From Hungateiclostridiaceae bacterium UBA3934 (GTDB taxonomy: Bacteria; Bacillota; Clostridia; Acetivibrionales; DTU013): 20,934 bases of DNA. Shown here piece by piece: positions 1-6,799 of the stretch (within the stretch, counting starts at the first letter, position 1; every line of letters starts with the position of its first letter). Both the position numbers and the translations under genes were made by a program. The notes beneath the pieces were generated by a model. The model searched no databases. It worked only from the letters and a program-made list of their open reading frames with translations, and was not told the origin of the DNA. The stretch spans positions 1 through 20,934 of the forward strand of contig DGEE01000095.1 of assembly GCA_002385815.1 (NCBI GenBank), written 5' to 3'.

Positions 1-18
1 AAATCTATTTTCCAAATA

Positions 19-882
19 TCAGTCATCGCCCAAATGATCCCGCAGCCTCTTCACAGCTTCATCGACAGTCAGGATATCTGTCGGAAAGTCAAAGCCGGAT
101 TTATTGAGTTCATACATCAGCTCAGTGACCTGCGGCACATCGAGACCCAGGCTTTTGATCCTCTTGACGTCACTGAACACCTCTCTCGGAGTGCCCAGCA
201 TCACGCATTTGCCCTCGTCTATGACAAGCACCCTGTCCGCTTTGCCGGCTTCGTCCATGTGATGTGTTATGTGTACGATGGTAATACCTTCCTCTGTATT
301 CAGCTTGCGCAGTATGCGCATTACTTCCTTCCTGCCTGAAGGGTCAAGCATAGCAGTAGCTTCGTCGAGTACGATGCATTTGGGCCTCATGGCCAGTATC
401 CCGGCTATGGCGACTCTCTGCTTCTGTCCCCCTGATAACTGGTGCGGCGCATGTTTCTTGAATTCCGTCATGCCGATCATTTCAAGGGATTCATCTACCC
501 TGACCCTTATCTCCTTTGGCGGCACCCCCAGGTTCTCGGGACCGAAAGCCACATCTTCCTCAACTACCGTACCGACGATCTGATTGTCCGGGTTTTGAAA
601 TACCATGCCGGTGCAACTCCTGATGTCCCATAGCATCTCTTCATTGCTCGTGTCGATGCTGTTGACTATTACCGTCCCTGACTGCGGCAGAATCAAAGCG
701 TTCATCAGCTTGGCCAGTGTTGATTTGCCGGATCCGTTCCTGCCGAGGACAGCAAGGAATTCACCCTCCATGACCGACAGGCTGACATCATCAAGGGCCA
801 ATACATCCTGTGCGTCATCACTGTGGGATCTGTATACATAGCTTGCGTTTTTTACATCGATTATGCCTTTGCTGACTGACAA
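19..882 (-). CDS. ecfA1: Energy-coupling factor (ECF) transporter ATP-binding protein EcfA1
   Basis: This is an ABC ATPase of the CbiO/EcfA family, which powers membrane uptake of vitamins or metal ions together with EcfA2, EcfT and a substrate-binding S component. Visible motifs are Walker A GRNGSGKST (about residues 47-55), the Q-loop VFQNPDNQ, the signature LSGGQKQR (149-156), Walker B CIVLDEATAMLDP with its glutamate, and the H-loop ITHHMDEA. I chose the TTG at 882, which gives 287 residues, because GAGGG lies 7 nt upstream. An in-frame TTG at 906 would add 8 residues and has a poorer ribosome binding site. The gene follows a terminator after rplQ, as ecfA genes commonly do in Firmicutes. 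The partners ecfA2 and ecfT are expected just beyond the left edge. The substrate cannot be told from the ATPase. Confidence 0.9.
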   Translation of the reverse strand: MSVSKGIIDVKNASYVYRSHSDDAQDVLALDDVSLSVMEGEFLAVLGRNGSGKSTLAKLMNALILPQSGTVIVNSIDTSNEEMLWDIRSCTGMVFQNPDNQIVGTVVEEDVAFGPENLGVPPKEIRVRVDESLEMIGMTEFKKHAPHQLSGGQKQRVAIAGILAMRPKCIVLDEATAMLDPSGRKEVMRILRKLNTEEGITIVHITHHMDEAGKADRVLVIDEGKCVMLGTPREVFSDVKRIKSLGLDVPQVTELMYELNKSGFDFPTDILTVDEAVKRLRDHLGDD

Positions 883-990
883 TGCCCAACCCTCATTTCT
901 TTTCAAACAGGACAGACCAGGCGGTCAGATCGGTCTGCCCCAGTGTATAGTCAAAAGTGATCCGCTGAACAAAAAACTTGTCCTGCTCAA

Positions 991-1029
991 ACAAAATCAG
1001 GGATTGGCCTGTATCCCGGCAAATCCCTG
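991..1029 (-). terminator. Intrinsic terminator after rplQ
   Basis: The minus-strand transcript forms an 8-bp stem CAGGGATT/AATCCCTG, extended inward by GCC/GGC across one mismatch. It is followed directly by the U-rich tract ATTTTGTTTG. It starts about 18 nt after the rplQ stop codon, so it most likely ends the alpha-operon transcript. Some readthrough into ecfA1 remains possible, because no clear promoter is visible in front of ecfA1. Confidence 0.75.
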
Positions 1030-1047
1030 GCTTGGTTCATATAAATC

Positions 1048-1581
1048 TTACTGCTGTTTGGTCAGCTCAAGTATAACGACCGGAGCCCCGTCGCCCCTTC
1101 TGGGCCCGAGTTTGTAGATCCTGGTATAGCCGCCGTTCACGCCCTTGTACCTTGGACCGATTTCGTCAAAGAGCTTGTTTACGACATTGATATAGTTGCC
1201 CTCTGCATCCTTGACTCTGTATACCCATTTCATTGCCCTTCTTCTGGCACTCAGTCTCGAGGGGTTGTCGACAGTGACCATATCCGTTTTCACTTCTCTT
1301 TCGACGACCTCATATTTCCTGCCGTTTTTCGAAGTGACGGTCTTGGTGATCTTTCTGCCTTTGCTGTCCTTCTTGGCAGCGCTCACCTTTATCTGCCTCG
1401 ATGTGAAATTTCCATCTTCCTTTATAGCCATAGCGATCAGCTTTTCAGCAATAGCCTGTACTTCCTTTGCCCTGGTCTCGGTCGTTTCGATCCTGCCATT
1501 CTGGAGCAAAGCAGTAACGAGATTTTTCAGTATTGCCTTTCTCTGATCGGTAGGACGTCCAAGCTTTCTCTGTGTAGGCAT
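1048..1581 (-). CDS. rplQ: 50S ribosomal protein L17 (with internal insertion)
   Basis: L17 is a large-subunit protein near the polypeptide exit port. The N-terminal block (RKLGRPTDQRKAILKNLV, then RIETTETRAKEVQAIAEKLI) and the C-terminal block (NGGYTRIYKLGPRRGDGAP) are typical. The protein has 177 residues against roughly 110-130 for common bacterial L17. The excess is a lysine-rich insertion at about residues 57-108, between the first helical block and the SARRRAMKWVYR helix. The reading frame is intact, so this is an insertion and not a frameshift. It is the last gene of the rpsM-rpsK-rpsD-rpoA-rplQ unit and is followed by a terminator. The ATG start has a purine-rich site (GGGAGGTAAG) upstream. 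Confidence 0.95.
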   Translation of the reverse strand: MPTQRKLGRPTDQRKAILKNLVTALLQNGRIETTETRAKEVQAIAEKLIAMAIKEDGNFTSRQIKVSAAKKDSKGRKITKTVTSKNGRKYEVVEREVKTDMVTVDNPSRLSARRRAMKWVYRVKDAEGNYINVVNKLFDEIGPRYKGVNGGYTRIYKLGPRRGDGAPVVILELTKQQ

Positions 1582-1608
1582 TACCTTCTTACCTCCCTAA
1601 CTCCTATT

Positions 1609-2556
1609 TCATTCTTCACTCGGAGCAAGCGACAAACCTAAAGCATTGAGCTTCGAGAGCACTTCTTCGAGTGACTTTCTTCCCAGATTTCTCACTTTCA
1701 TCATGTCTTCTTCCGTCTTGTTGGTCAGATCTTCGACGGTGTTTATGCCCGCTCTCTTCAGGCAGTTATATGATCTCACGGACAGATCCAGTTCTTCGAT
1801 GGTCATCTCAAGAACCTTCTCTTTCTTTGTCTCTTCCTTCTCGACCATGATTTCCGTATGCTTTGCCTGATCCGAAAGATCGATGAAGAGATTCAGGTGT
1901 TCGCTCATTATCTTGGCACCCAGACTAATGGCCTCATCAGGTTTGAGGCTTCCATTGGTCCAGACCTCAAGTGTGAGCTTGTCATAGTCCGTGATCTGTC
2001 CTACACGTGTGTTCTCCACTGTGTAGTTGACCCTTCTTACAGGTGTATATATGGAATCGACAGGTATAATGCCGATAGGCTGACCAGGCTGCTTGTTCTT
2101 TTCAGCCGGAACATAGCCCCTGCCCTTGTCGATGACCAGCTCCATGTAGAATCTGCTGTCACCATTGAGCGTGCATATATGAAGATCCGGATTCAGGATC
2201 TCCACATCAGAGTCTGCCTTAATGTCACCTGCTGTGATAGGACCTTCGCCTTCGGCGTCGATGTACACTATCTTCGGCTCATCACTGTGCAGCTTCAGCG
2301 AAAGATTTTTGACATTGAGTATTATCTCCGTAACGTCCTCAATAACGCCGGGTACTGTTGAAAACTCATGGAGCACCCCGTCTATCTTGATGGATGTCAC
2401 AGCGACTCCAGGCAGAGACGAAAGCAGTATGCGCCTTAAAGAATTCCCCAATGTTATGCCGTATCCTCTTTCAAGAGGCTCGACCACAAACTTCCCGTAA
2501 GTATTGTCTTCGCTGGACTCAACACATTCAATTTTCGGCTTTTCTATTTCGATCAA
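1609..2556 (-). CDS. rpoA: DNA-directed RNA polymerase subunit alpha
   Basis: RpoA dimerises to scaffold RNA polymerase assembly, and its C-terminal domain binds UP elements and activators. The N-terminal domain shows FVVEPLERGYGITLGNSLRRILL, here quoted only in part, and GVLHEFSTVPGV. The C-terminal domain near residues 245-310 carries ELDLSVRSYNCLKRAGI and KVRNLGRKSLEEV. I start at the second of two tandem TTG codons. It lies 7 nt from AAGGAGG and gives the family N-terminus MIEIEKPKIE and 315 residues, whereas the first TTG at 2559 is only 4 nt away. The gene sits between rpsD and rplQ, the usual alpha-operon position, behind a 216-nt spacer with a strong hairpin. Confidence 0.97.
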   Translation of the reverse strand: MIEIEKPKIECVESSEDNTYGKFVVEPLERGYGITLGNSLRRILLSSLPGVAVTSIKIDGVLHEFSTVPGVIEDVTEIILNVKNLSLKLHSDEPKIVYIDAEGEGPITAGDIKADSDVEILNPDLHICTLNGDSRFYMELVIDKGRGYVPAEKNKQPGQPIGIIPVDSIYTPVRRVNYTVENTRVGQITDYDKLTLEVWTNGSLKPDEAISLGAKIMSEHLNLFIDLSDQAKHTEIMVEKEETKKEKVLEMTIEELDLSVRSYNCLKRAGINTVEDLTNKTEEDMMKVRNLGRKSLEEVLSKLNALGLSLAPSEE

Positions 2557-2613
2557 CAAAAACCCTCCTTTGGCTTGCTTTTTGATTTTTATGAGGGCAA
2601 CTGATTCGTAATC

Positions 2614-2640
2614 CTTATATCATACTCAGTACTCTGTCCA
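2614..2640 (-). promoter_or_regulatory. Candidate weak promoter upstream of rpoA
   Basis: On the minus strand there is TGGACA (2635-2640) and TATAAG (2614-2619) with TG one base before the -10, giving an extended -10. The spacer is only 15 bp, shorter than the usual 16-18, so this may be coincidental. If real, it would give rpoA-rplQ some transcription independent of the upstream r-protein genes. Confidence 0.3.
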
Positions 2641-2693
2641 CGATACCCTGATGCATATAATGCTGGAATAGTCAGTTGCTTTTCAAGCTTTCC

Positions 2694-2718
2694 GGAGCAC
2701 CGGGGTCCACGGTGCTCC
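2694..2718 (-). promoter_or_regulatory. Stable hairpin in the rpsD-rpoA spacer
   Basis: There is a perfect 9-bp stem GGAGCACCG/CGGTGCTCC with a 7-nt loop, in the 213-nt gap between the rpsD stop and the rpoA start. No U-tract follows it, so it is not a standard terminator. An mRNA processing or stability element, or an RNA-level control site, fits better. Confidence 0.5.
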
Positions 2719-2772
2719 TTCCGGCCGGTTGAACTGGTTATTTCCCGATCATTAGGAACAGATACCAAAAGA

Positions 2773-3399
2773 TTACTTGGAGTACAACTCAACAATGAGA
2801 TGTTCTCTGATCGGAAGATCTATCTCTTCTCTTGCCGGCAGCTTGACGACCTTGCCGGTAAGATTCTCACTGTCAAATTCAAGCCATTCCGGGATTACCT
2901 TTCCGCCTGCGATATCGACAACAGCTTTCAGCTTGTCTGATTTCCTGAACCTTTCACGTACAGTGATGACATCGCCTGGAGAAAGAAGCACTGAAGGTAT
3001 GTTCACCTTTTTGCCGTTTACTGCAAAGTGCCCGTGCCTTACAAGCTGTCTTGCCTCAGGTCTGGACGTTGCGAGTCCAAGTCTGTAAACTACATTATCC
3101 AGTCTGCTTTCAAGTATCTGCAGAAGGTTCTCGCCTGTAACGCCTTTTCTTTTAACAGCCATATCAAAGTATTTCCTGAACTGTCTTTCAAGTATTCCAT
3201 AAAATCTTCTTGCTTTCTGCTTTTCACGCAGCTGCATGCCATACTCTGACATCTTCTTCCTCTGCTGTCCGTGCTGTCCCGGAGCATATGCCCTTCTGGC
3301 TATAGAGCATTTATTGGTATAGCATCTTTCGCCTTTGAGAAAAAGCTTTTCGCCTTCTCTGCGGCAAAGTCTGCAAGTTGAATCCGTATACCTTGCCAT
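2773..3399 (-). CDS. rpsD: 30S ribosomal protein S4 (zinc-binding form)
   Basis: S4 is a primary 16S rRNA binding protein that nucleates 30S assembly and takes part in decoding fidelity. The 208 residues are the usual length. A zinc-type N-terminus carries C9, C12, C26 and C31. The S4 RNA-binding domain near residues 98-160 includes ESRLDNVVYRLGLATSRPEA and RQLVRHGHFAVNGKKV. Here rpsD lies inside the alpha operon, between rpsK (19-nt gap) and rpoA, as in E. coli and many Clostridia. In Bacillus subtilis it is a separate gene. This placement makes S4 a possible regulator of the rpsM leader described at 4235-4456. Confidence 0.97.
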   Translation of the reverse strand: MARYTDSTCRLCRREGEKLFLKGERCYTNKCSIARRAYAPGQHGQQRKKMSEYGMQLREKQKARRFYGILERQFRKYFDMAVKRKGVTGENLLQILESRLDNVVYRLGLATSRPEARQLVRHGHFAVNGKKVNIPSVLLSPGDVITVRERFRKSDKLKAVVDIAGGKVIPEWLEFDSENLTGKVVKLPAREEIDLPIREHLIVELYSK

Positions 3400-3418
3400 C
3401 TATCTAAACACCTCCATA

Positions 3419-3820
3419 TTACACTCTTCTTCTCTTGGGTGGCCTGCATCCGTTGTGCGGGATGGGAGTTTCGTCCTTAATCAGGCTTACATCAAGTCCG
3501 GCTGCCTGTATAGCTCTGATTGCAGCTTCTCTTCCAGAACCCGGACCTTTGACATATACCTCAACTGTTTTGAGGCCGTGCTCCATTGCTGCTTTCGCTG
3601 CAGTCTCTGCTGCCATCTGAGCAGCAAAAGGTGTGCTCTTCCTGGAGCCTCTGAAACCCAATCCGCCAGCACTTGCCCATGAGATGGCATTTCCTGCTGT
3701 GTCAGTAATAGTGACTATAGTATTATTGAACGTTGAACGAATATGCGCCGCACCGCGTTCAATATTTTTACGCTCTCTTCTTTTCCTGGTAGTTCTTTTC
3801 CCGGTAGCTCTAGCTGCCAT
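3419..3820 (-). CDS. rpsK: 30S ribosomal protein S11
   Basis: S11 is a 30S platform protein that contacts 16S rRNA near the E-site and S7. The 133-residue product has the characteristic core: AHIRSTFNNTIVTITD, ISWASAGGLGFRGSRKSTPFA, and a C-terminal PIPHNGCRPPKRRRV that matches the family end. The basic N-terminus with several arginines is also typical. It lies 24 nt after rpsM and 19 nt before rpsD, in conserved alpha-operon order. The ATG start at 3820 has AGGAGG upstream. Confidence 0.97.
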   Translation of the reverse strand: MAARATGKRTTRKRRERKNIERGAAHIRSTFNNTIVTITDTAGNAISWASAGGLGFRGSRKSTPFAAQMAAETAAKAAMEHGLKTVEVYVKGPGSGREAAIRAIQAAGLDVSLIKDETPIPHNGCRPPKRRRV

Positions 3821-3844
3821 GCGGTGATCAACCTCCTATCCTTT

Positions 3845-4216
3845 TTATTTCCTGCGCTGCACGCCGACAGTCCTCTTGGGGCCTTTGCGCGTACGTGCAT
3901 TGGTCTTGGTCCTCTGACCCCTGACCGGCATACCGCTTCTGTGCCTCCTGCCCCTGTAGCAGCCTATCTCTATCAATCTCTTCACGTTCAGAGCAACCTC
4001 TCTCCTGAGGTCACCTTCTACCTTGTATTCCTTGTCTATCACTTCCCTGAGCCTACTGACTTCATCGTCAGTCAGATCTCTTACCCTGGTATCGGGGTTG
4101 ATAGCAGTCTTTTCCAAGATCTCTTTTGCTTTGCTTCTGCCCAAACCGTAGATATAAGTCAGGCCAATTTCAACCCGTTTCTCTCTGGGCAGGTCTACTC
4201 CGGCAATACGTGCCAT
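3845..4216 (-). CDS. rpsM: 30S ribosomal protein S13
   Basis: S13 lies at the head of the 30S subunit and contacts the large subunit and P-site tRNA. The start at 4216 (MARIAGVDLPREKRVEIGL) matches the family N-terminus. It gives 123 residues, with GGAGG 11 nt upstream, slightly long spacing. The helix-two-turn-helix region (LTYIYGLGRSKAKEIL) and the basic C-terminal tail (RGQRTKTNARTRKGPKRTV) are clear. It is the first gene of the alpha group and sits behind a promoter and leader of its own. A longer in-frame reading from 4234 would overlap the ribosome binding site and is rejected. Confidence 0.96.
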   Translation of the reverse strand: MARIAGVDLPREKRVEIGLTYIYGLGRSKAKEILEKTAINPDTRVRDLTDDEVSRLREVIDKEYKVEGDLRREVALNVKRLIEIGCYRGRRHRSGMPVRGQRTKTNARTRKGPKRTVGVQRRK

Positions 4217-4456
4217 CTTGTCAAACACCTCCAAATAATCTTACAGTGCAACAACCAATAACATCTAAACTTTTTGCAGGGTCACATACATTTTGGCACA
4301 TATGTCTAAACTAATTACATACCTTAACATACTGACCCGGTATATATGATCAACACCCGGATCATGTGCGTTTTTCAGGCGCACACGCAGCCGCTTCCGG
4401 GATGGTCATTTCAATTCCATTCCAGGCAGGATAATTGATAATTGACTGCAAACCAA
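4217..4456 (-). promoter_or_regulatory. rpsM leader with two-tier hairpin
   Basis: This is the transcribed part of the 340-nt gap between rpmJ and rpsM. A compound hairpin occupies 4356-4401: an outer 6-bp stem CCCGGA/TCCGGG and an inner stem TGTGCG/CGCACA around a 9-nt loop, separated by an asymmetric bulge. A second CCGGG (minus strand, 4335-4339) could compete for the same CCCGG arm and so allow an alternative fold. No terminator U-tract is present. Alpha operons in other bacteria are controlled by S4 binding in this position. Whether that happens here is inference. Confidence 0.5.
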
Positions 4457-4462
4457 GCTAAG

Positions 4463-4491
4463 ATTATATCACACACCGCCCGATAAAACAA
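4463..4491 (-). promoter_or_regulatory. Internal promoter for the alpha operon (rpsM-rplQ)
   Basis: The minus strand shows a consensus -10 TATAAT (4463-4468) with TG at the extended -10 position. A 17-bp spacer leads to -35 TTGTTT (4486-4491). Transcription would start near 4456, leaving an approximately 240-nt leader before rpsM. The promoter is bracketed by a perfect 12-bp inverted repeat, ATTGATAATTGA at 4434-4445 and its complement at 4508-4519. Readthrough from the upstream superoperon is still expected, because no terminator follows rpmJ. Confidence 0.7.
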
Positions 4492-4556
4492 GCTTGTATC
4501 GCAAATTTCAATTATCAATTTCCACTTGCTCCGAATGAGTCCCGTTCACTCAGAGC

Positions 4557-4670
4557 TTATCCCTGTTTTTGCTTATGCTTCGGATTTACGCATATAACCA
4601 TTACTTTGCCTTTTCTTCTGATTATCTTGCATTTTTCACATATAGCTTTAACAGAAGGTTTTACTTTCAT
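4557..4670 (-). CDS. rpmJ: 50S ribosomal protein L36 (zinc-binding)
   Basis: L36 is a small zinc-ribbon protein of the large subunit. The 37-residue product begins MKVKPSVKAICEKCK and ends PKHKQKQG, the standard family pattern. Zinc ligands are C11, C14, C27 and H32. The start ATG at 4670 has GGGGAG upstream. It is the last gene before the internal alpha-operon promoter and follows infA by 91 nt, in the conserved infA-rpmJ-rpsM order. Confidence 0.96.
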   Translation of the reverse strand: MKVKPSVKAICEKCKIIRRKGKVMVICVNPKHKQKQG

Positions 4671-4761
4671 CTCTACACTCCCCATCCGGTTATGATTTAT
4701 AATGTAGTATTATTTGTCCGCCATCCCGTACAGGATGGATCAGGACGTGATTTCAAATCTG

Positions 4762-4980
4762 CTATTTGGCTCTCCATGTGATCCTTCCGCGAGTAAGATC
4801 ATAAGGTGACAATTCCAGCGTCACCCGGTCCCCCGGCAGGATCCTTATAAAATTCATCCTGAGCTTGCCTGAGATATGAGCAAGTACCTTGTGGCCATTG
4901 TCCAGTTCCACCTGGAACATCGCATTAGGCAATGCTTCTACGATTCTTCCCTCAACTTCGATTACGTCTTCCTTCGACAA
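4762..4980 (-). CDS. infA: Translation initiation factor IF-1
   Basis: IF-1 binds the 30S A-site during initiation and works with IF-2 and IF-3. The 72-residue OB-fold protein shows the family run of motifs: VIEVEGRIVEALPNAMFQVEL, here given in part, then LAHISGKLRMNFIRILPGDRV and DLTRGRITWR. The start is TTG (MSKEDV) with GGAGG 8 nt upstream. It lies 16 nt after the KOW-domain gene and before rpmJ, the usual place at the spc/alpha junction in Firmicutes. Confidence 0.97.
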   Translation of the reverse strand: MSKEDVIEVEGRIVEALPNAMFQVELDNGHKVLAHISGKLRMNFIRILPGDRVTLELSPYDLTRGRITWRAK

Positions 4981-4996
4981 AACTCAAACCTCCTTT

Positions 4997-5260
4997 TCAA
5001 CTGACAAAATCGACCAGAGCTTTTCTTATTTCCGCATTTGTGATTCTGTCGCCGCTCTTTAGCTTTTCTGCAAGTCCTTCCGCCATATCATCTGTTATGT
5101 TTAGATGCTTGATTTTCTTTTTCTTGGGTTTCTCCACTTTCCGCAGATCACCATCGCATATCTCAACGTATAGATCATCAATCACCCTGACTACAACGAA
5201 TTTCCTACCGGCATCCCTGCCGGCGCGGGATATTACTATCTGACCTACAGCAGCATTCAA
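4997..5260 (-). CDS. KOW-domain RNA-binding protein (L14E/L6E-like)
   Basis: The 87-residue protein starts with a KOW-like region (VGQIVISRAGRDAGRKFVVV, then VIDDLYVEICDG). A lysine-rich linker KPKKKKIKHLNI follows, then a helical C-terminus. Proteins of this type are found between map and infA in many Firmicutes and resemble the archaeal and eukaryotic ribosomal L14E/L6E group. RNA or ribosome binding is inferred from the fold, and the exact role is not established to my knowledge. The TTG start overlaps the map stop as TTGA, implying translational coupling. A GAGGGG site lies a few nt upstream. Confidence 0.85.
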   Translation of the reverse strand: MNAAVGQIVISRAGRDAGRKFVVVRVIDDLYVEICDGDLRKVEKPKKKKIKHLNITDDMAEGLAEKLKSGDRITNAEIRKALVDFVS

Positions 5261-6039
5261 GTCCCCTCACCCCTGAGTTTTGTCATGATTACAGGCTCAC
5301 CGCCAGTAACAGCTATTGTATTCTCGTAATGAGCAGAGAGCTTGCCGTCAGCTGTGACCACTGTCCACTTATCTCTGAGTATTTTTACATTGTACACTCC
5401 CTGATTTATCATCGGCTCTATCGCCAGTGTCATGCCCGGCTCCAGTCGCGGACCCCTCTCCCGGGTGACATAGTTCGGTATCTGTGGTGCCTCCCACAGT
5501 TCCCTGCCTATGCCGTGTCCCACATAATCACGTACTACTGAAAACCCGTTGCTTTCAGCGTGCCGCTGTATGGCCCTGGAGATATCCACTATACGGTTGC
5601 CTTTCACGGCATGCTTCATTCCTTCATAAAAGCACTGTTCTGTCACTTCTATCAGCCTGCGGGCACTTTCAGATATGTTCCCGACTGCGAATGTCCTTGC
5701 CGCATCGGCACAGTAGCCGTCAAAGCTGGCTCCCATATCGACACTTATAATATCTCCATCTTTTAACTCCCTTAAACCCGGTATCCCATGTATGACTTCA
5801 TCGTTGACCGATGCGCAGATCGTACCGGGAAAGTCCGGTCCGCCGTTTATCGGGCACGGCACACCCTTGAACAGGGGCACTGCTTTCTGCCGGATTATAT
5901 AGTCCTCGGCTATCCTGTTGAGCTCCAGTGTCGTAACACCGGGTCTTACTGCCTCCTCAACCAGCTTGAGTGCGGTTGCTACTATCTCACCCGCTCTCGC
6001 CATGCTTTCCAGTTCTGACCTCGACTTTATTGTAATCAT
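5257..6039 (-). CDS. map: Methionine aminopeptidase, type I
   Basis: MetAP removes the initiator methionine from nascent proteins. The 260-residue product shows all five expected metal ligands: D101 (SVDMGA), D112 (ADAART), H175 (VGHGIG), E208 (AIEPM) and E239 (HYENTI). H84 in EVIHGIP matches the conserved substrate-site histidine. No N-terminal zinc-finger extension is present, so it is type Ia-like. The ATG start overlaps the adk stop by 4 bp (ATGA), and the map stop overlaps the next gene. The trio adk-map-KOW is therefore translationally coupled. Confidence 0.97.
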   Translation of the reverse strand: MITIKSRSELESMARAGEIVATALKLVEEAVRPGVTTLELNRIAEDYIIRQKAVPLFKGVPCPINGGPDFPGTICASVNDEVIHGIPGLRELKDGDIISVDMGASFDGYCADAARTFAVGNISESARRLIEVTEQCFYEGMKHAVKGNRIVDISRAIQRHAESNGFSVVRDYVGHGIGRELWEAPQIPNYVTRERGPRLEPGMTLAIEPMINQGVYNVKILRDKWTVVTADGKLSAHYENTIAVTGGEPVIMTKLRGEGT

Positions 6040-6686
6040 TCCGTCAACCCCAGAACCTGATATACCTCCGCCGTTGTATCAGCGGGACTTCCTTCTCCCT
6101 GCACCTGGACCAGCAGGCCCTTCCCCTTATAGTAGCTGATAAGAGGCTCTGTCTGCAAATGATAGGTCTTGAGCCTGTTTTTCACTGTTTCCTCGCTGTC
6201 GTCTTCCCTCTGGATCAGCTTCGCGCCGCAGTTCCCGCATATGCCTTTGCGGGCGTGCTCGCTGGAGTTTATGTGATATATCGCTGTGCACTCAGGGCAT
6301 ACCCTTCTGCCTGAAAGCCGCCTGATTATCACATCATCCCTGGCATAGATATCGACTGCTTTATCCAGCTTTGTCCCAAGCTCTCCGAGCATCTTGTCAA
6401 GGCTGTCAGCCTGCTGTATCGTACGGGGAAAACCGTCCAGTATGAAACCGTTTTTACAGTCCGGTTCAGCCAGTCTGTCTTTGACTATGCCGATCGTGAC
6501 TTCATCAGGAACCAGCGAACCGCTGTCGATATACTGCTTTGCAAGTATCCCCAGCGGGGTCTCATTCTTTATATTGCTCCTGAATATGTCACCGGTTGAT
6601 ATATGGGGTACTTGCAGCTTCTCCGAAAGAATGGCCGCCTGTGTCCCTTTTCCGGCACCCGGTGCTCCTAATATCACAAGTCTCAT
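6036..6686 (-). CDS. adk: Adenylate kinase (zinc-lid form)
   Basis: Adk interconverts 2 ADP with ATP plus AMP in the cytoplasm. The P-loop GAPGAGKGTQ occupies residues 7-16, the NMP-binding segment STGDIFR 30-36, and FILDGFPRT 81-89. The long LID domain carries a four-cysteine zinc site, C130, C133, C150 and C153, as in many Gram-positive enzymes. The start at 6686 (MRLVILGAPG) gives 216 residues, the expected size, with AGGAGAG upstream. The frame is open further upstream, but that extension does not look like Adk and overlaps a hairpin. It sits in the usual secY-adk-map order. Confidence 0.97.
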   Translation of the reverse strand: MRLVILGAPGAGKGTQAAILSEKLQVPHISTGDIFRSNIKNETPLGILAKQYIDSGSLVPDEVTIGIVKDRLAEPDCKNGFILDGFPRTIQQADSLDKMLGELGTKLDKAVDIYARDDVIIRRLSGRRVCPECTAIYHINSSEHARKGICGNCGAKLIQREDDSEETVKNRLKTYHLQTEPLISYYKGKGLLVQVQGEGSPADTTAEVYQVLGLTE

Positions 6687-6745
6687 TATACTATACTCTC
6701 CTATACAGTTCCCCCTGAAATAAGCATTCGGGAGTCTGTCCATGA

Positions 6746-6789
6746 AAGCCGGTATTCGGGCTCTGTGAAGGATCCTGTCATACCGGCTT
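6746..6789 (-). promoter_or_regulatory. Long hairpin in the secY-adk spacer
   Basis: A perfect 10-bp inverted repeat (AAGCCGGTAT/ATACCGGCTT) with a 24-nt loop fills most of the 113-nt gap after the secY stop. No U-tract follows, so it is not a clear terminator. A role in mRNA processing, stability or differential expression of secY versus adk is inference. Confidence 0.5.
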
Positions 6790-6799
6790 GTGTCCGTGC

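Noticed and set aside
2589..2795. Short minus-strand frame between rpsD and rpoA
   Set aside because: It has no ribosome binding site, overlaps the rpsD end and reads through the hairpin. The product resembles nothing I know.
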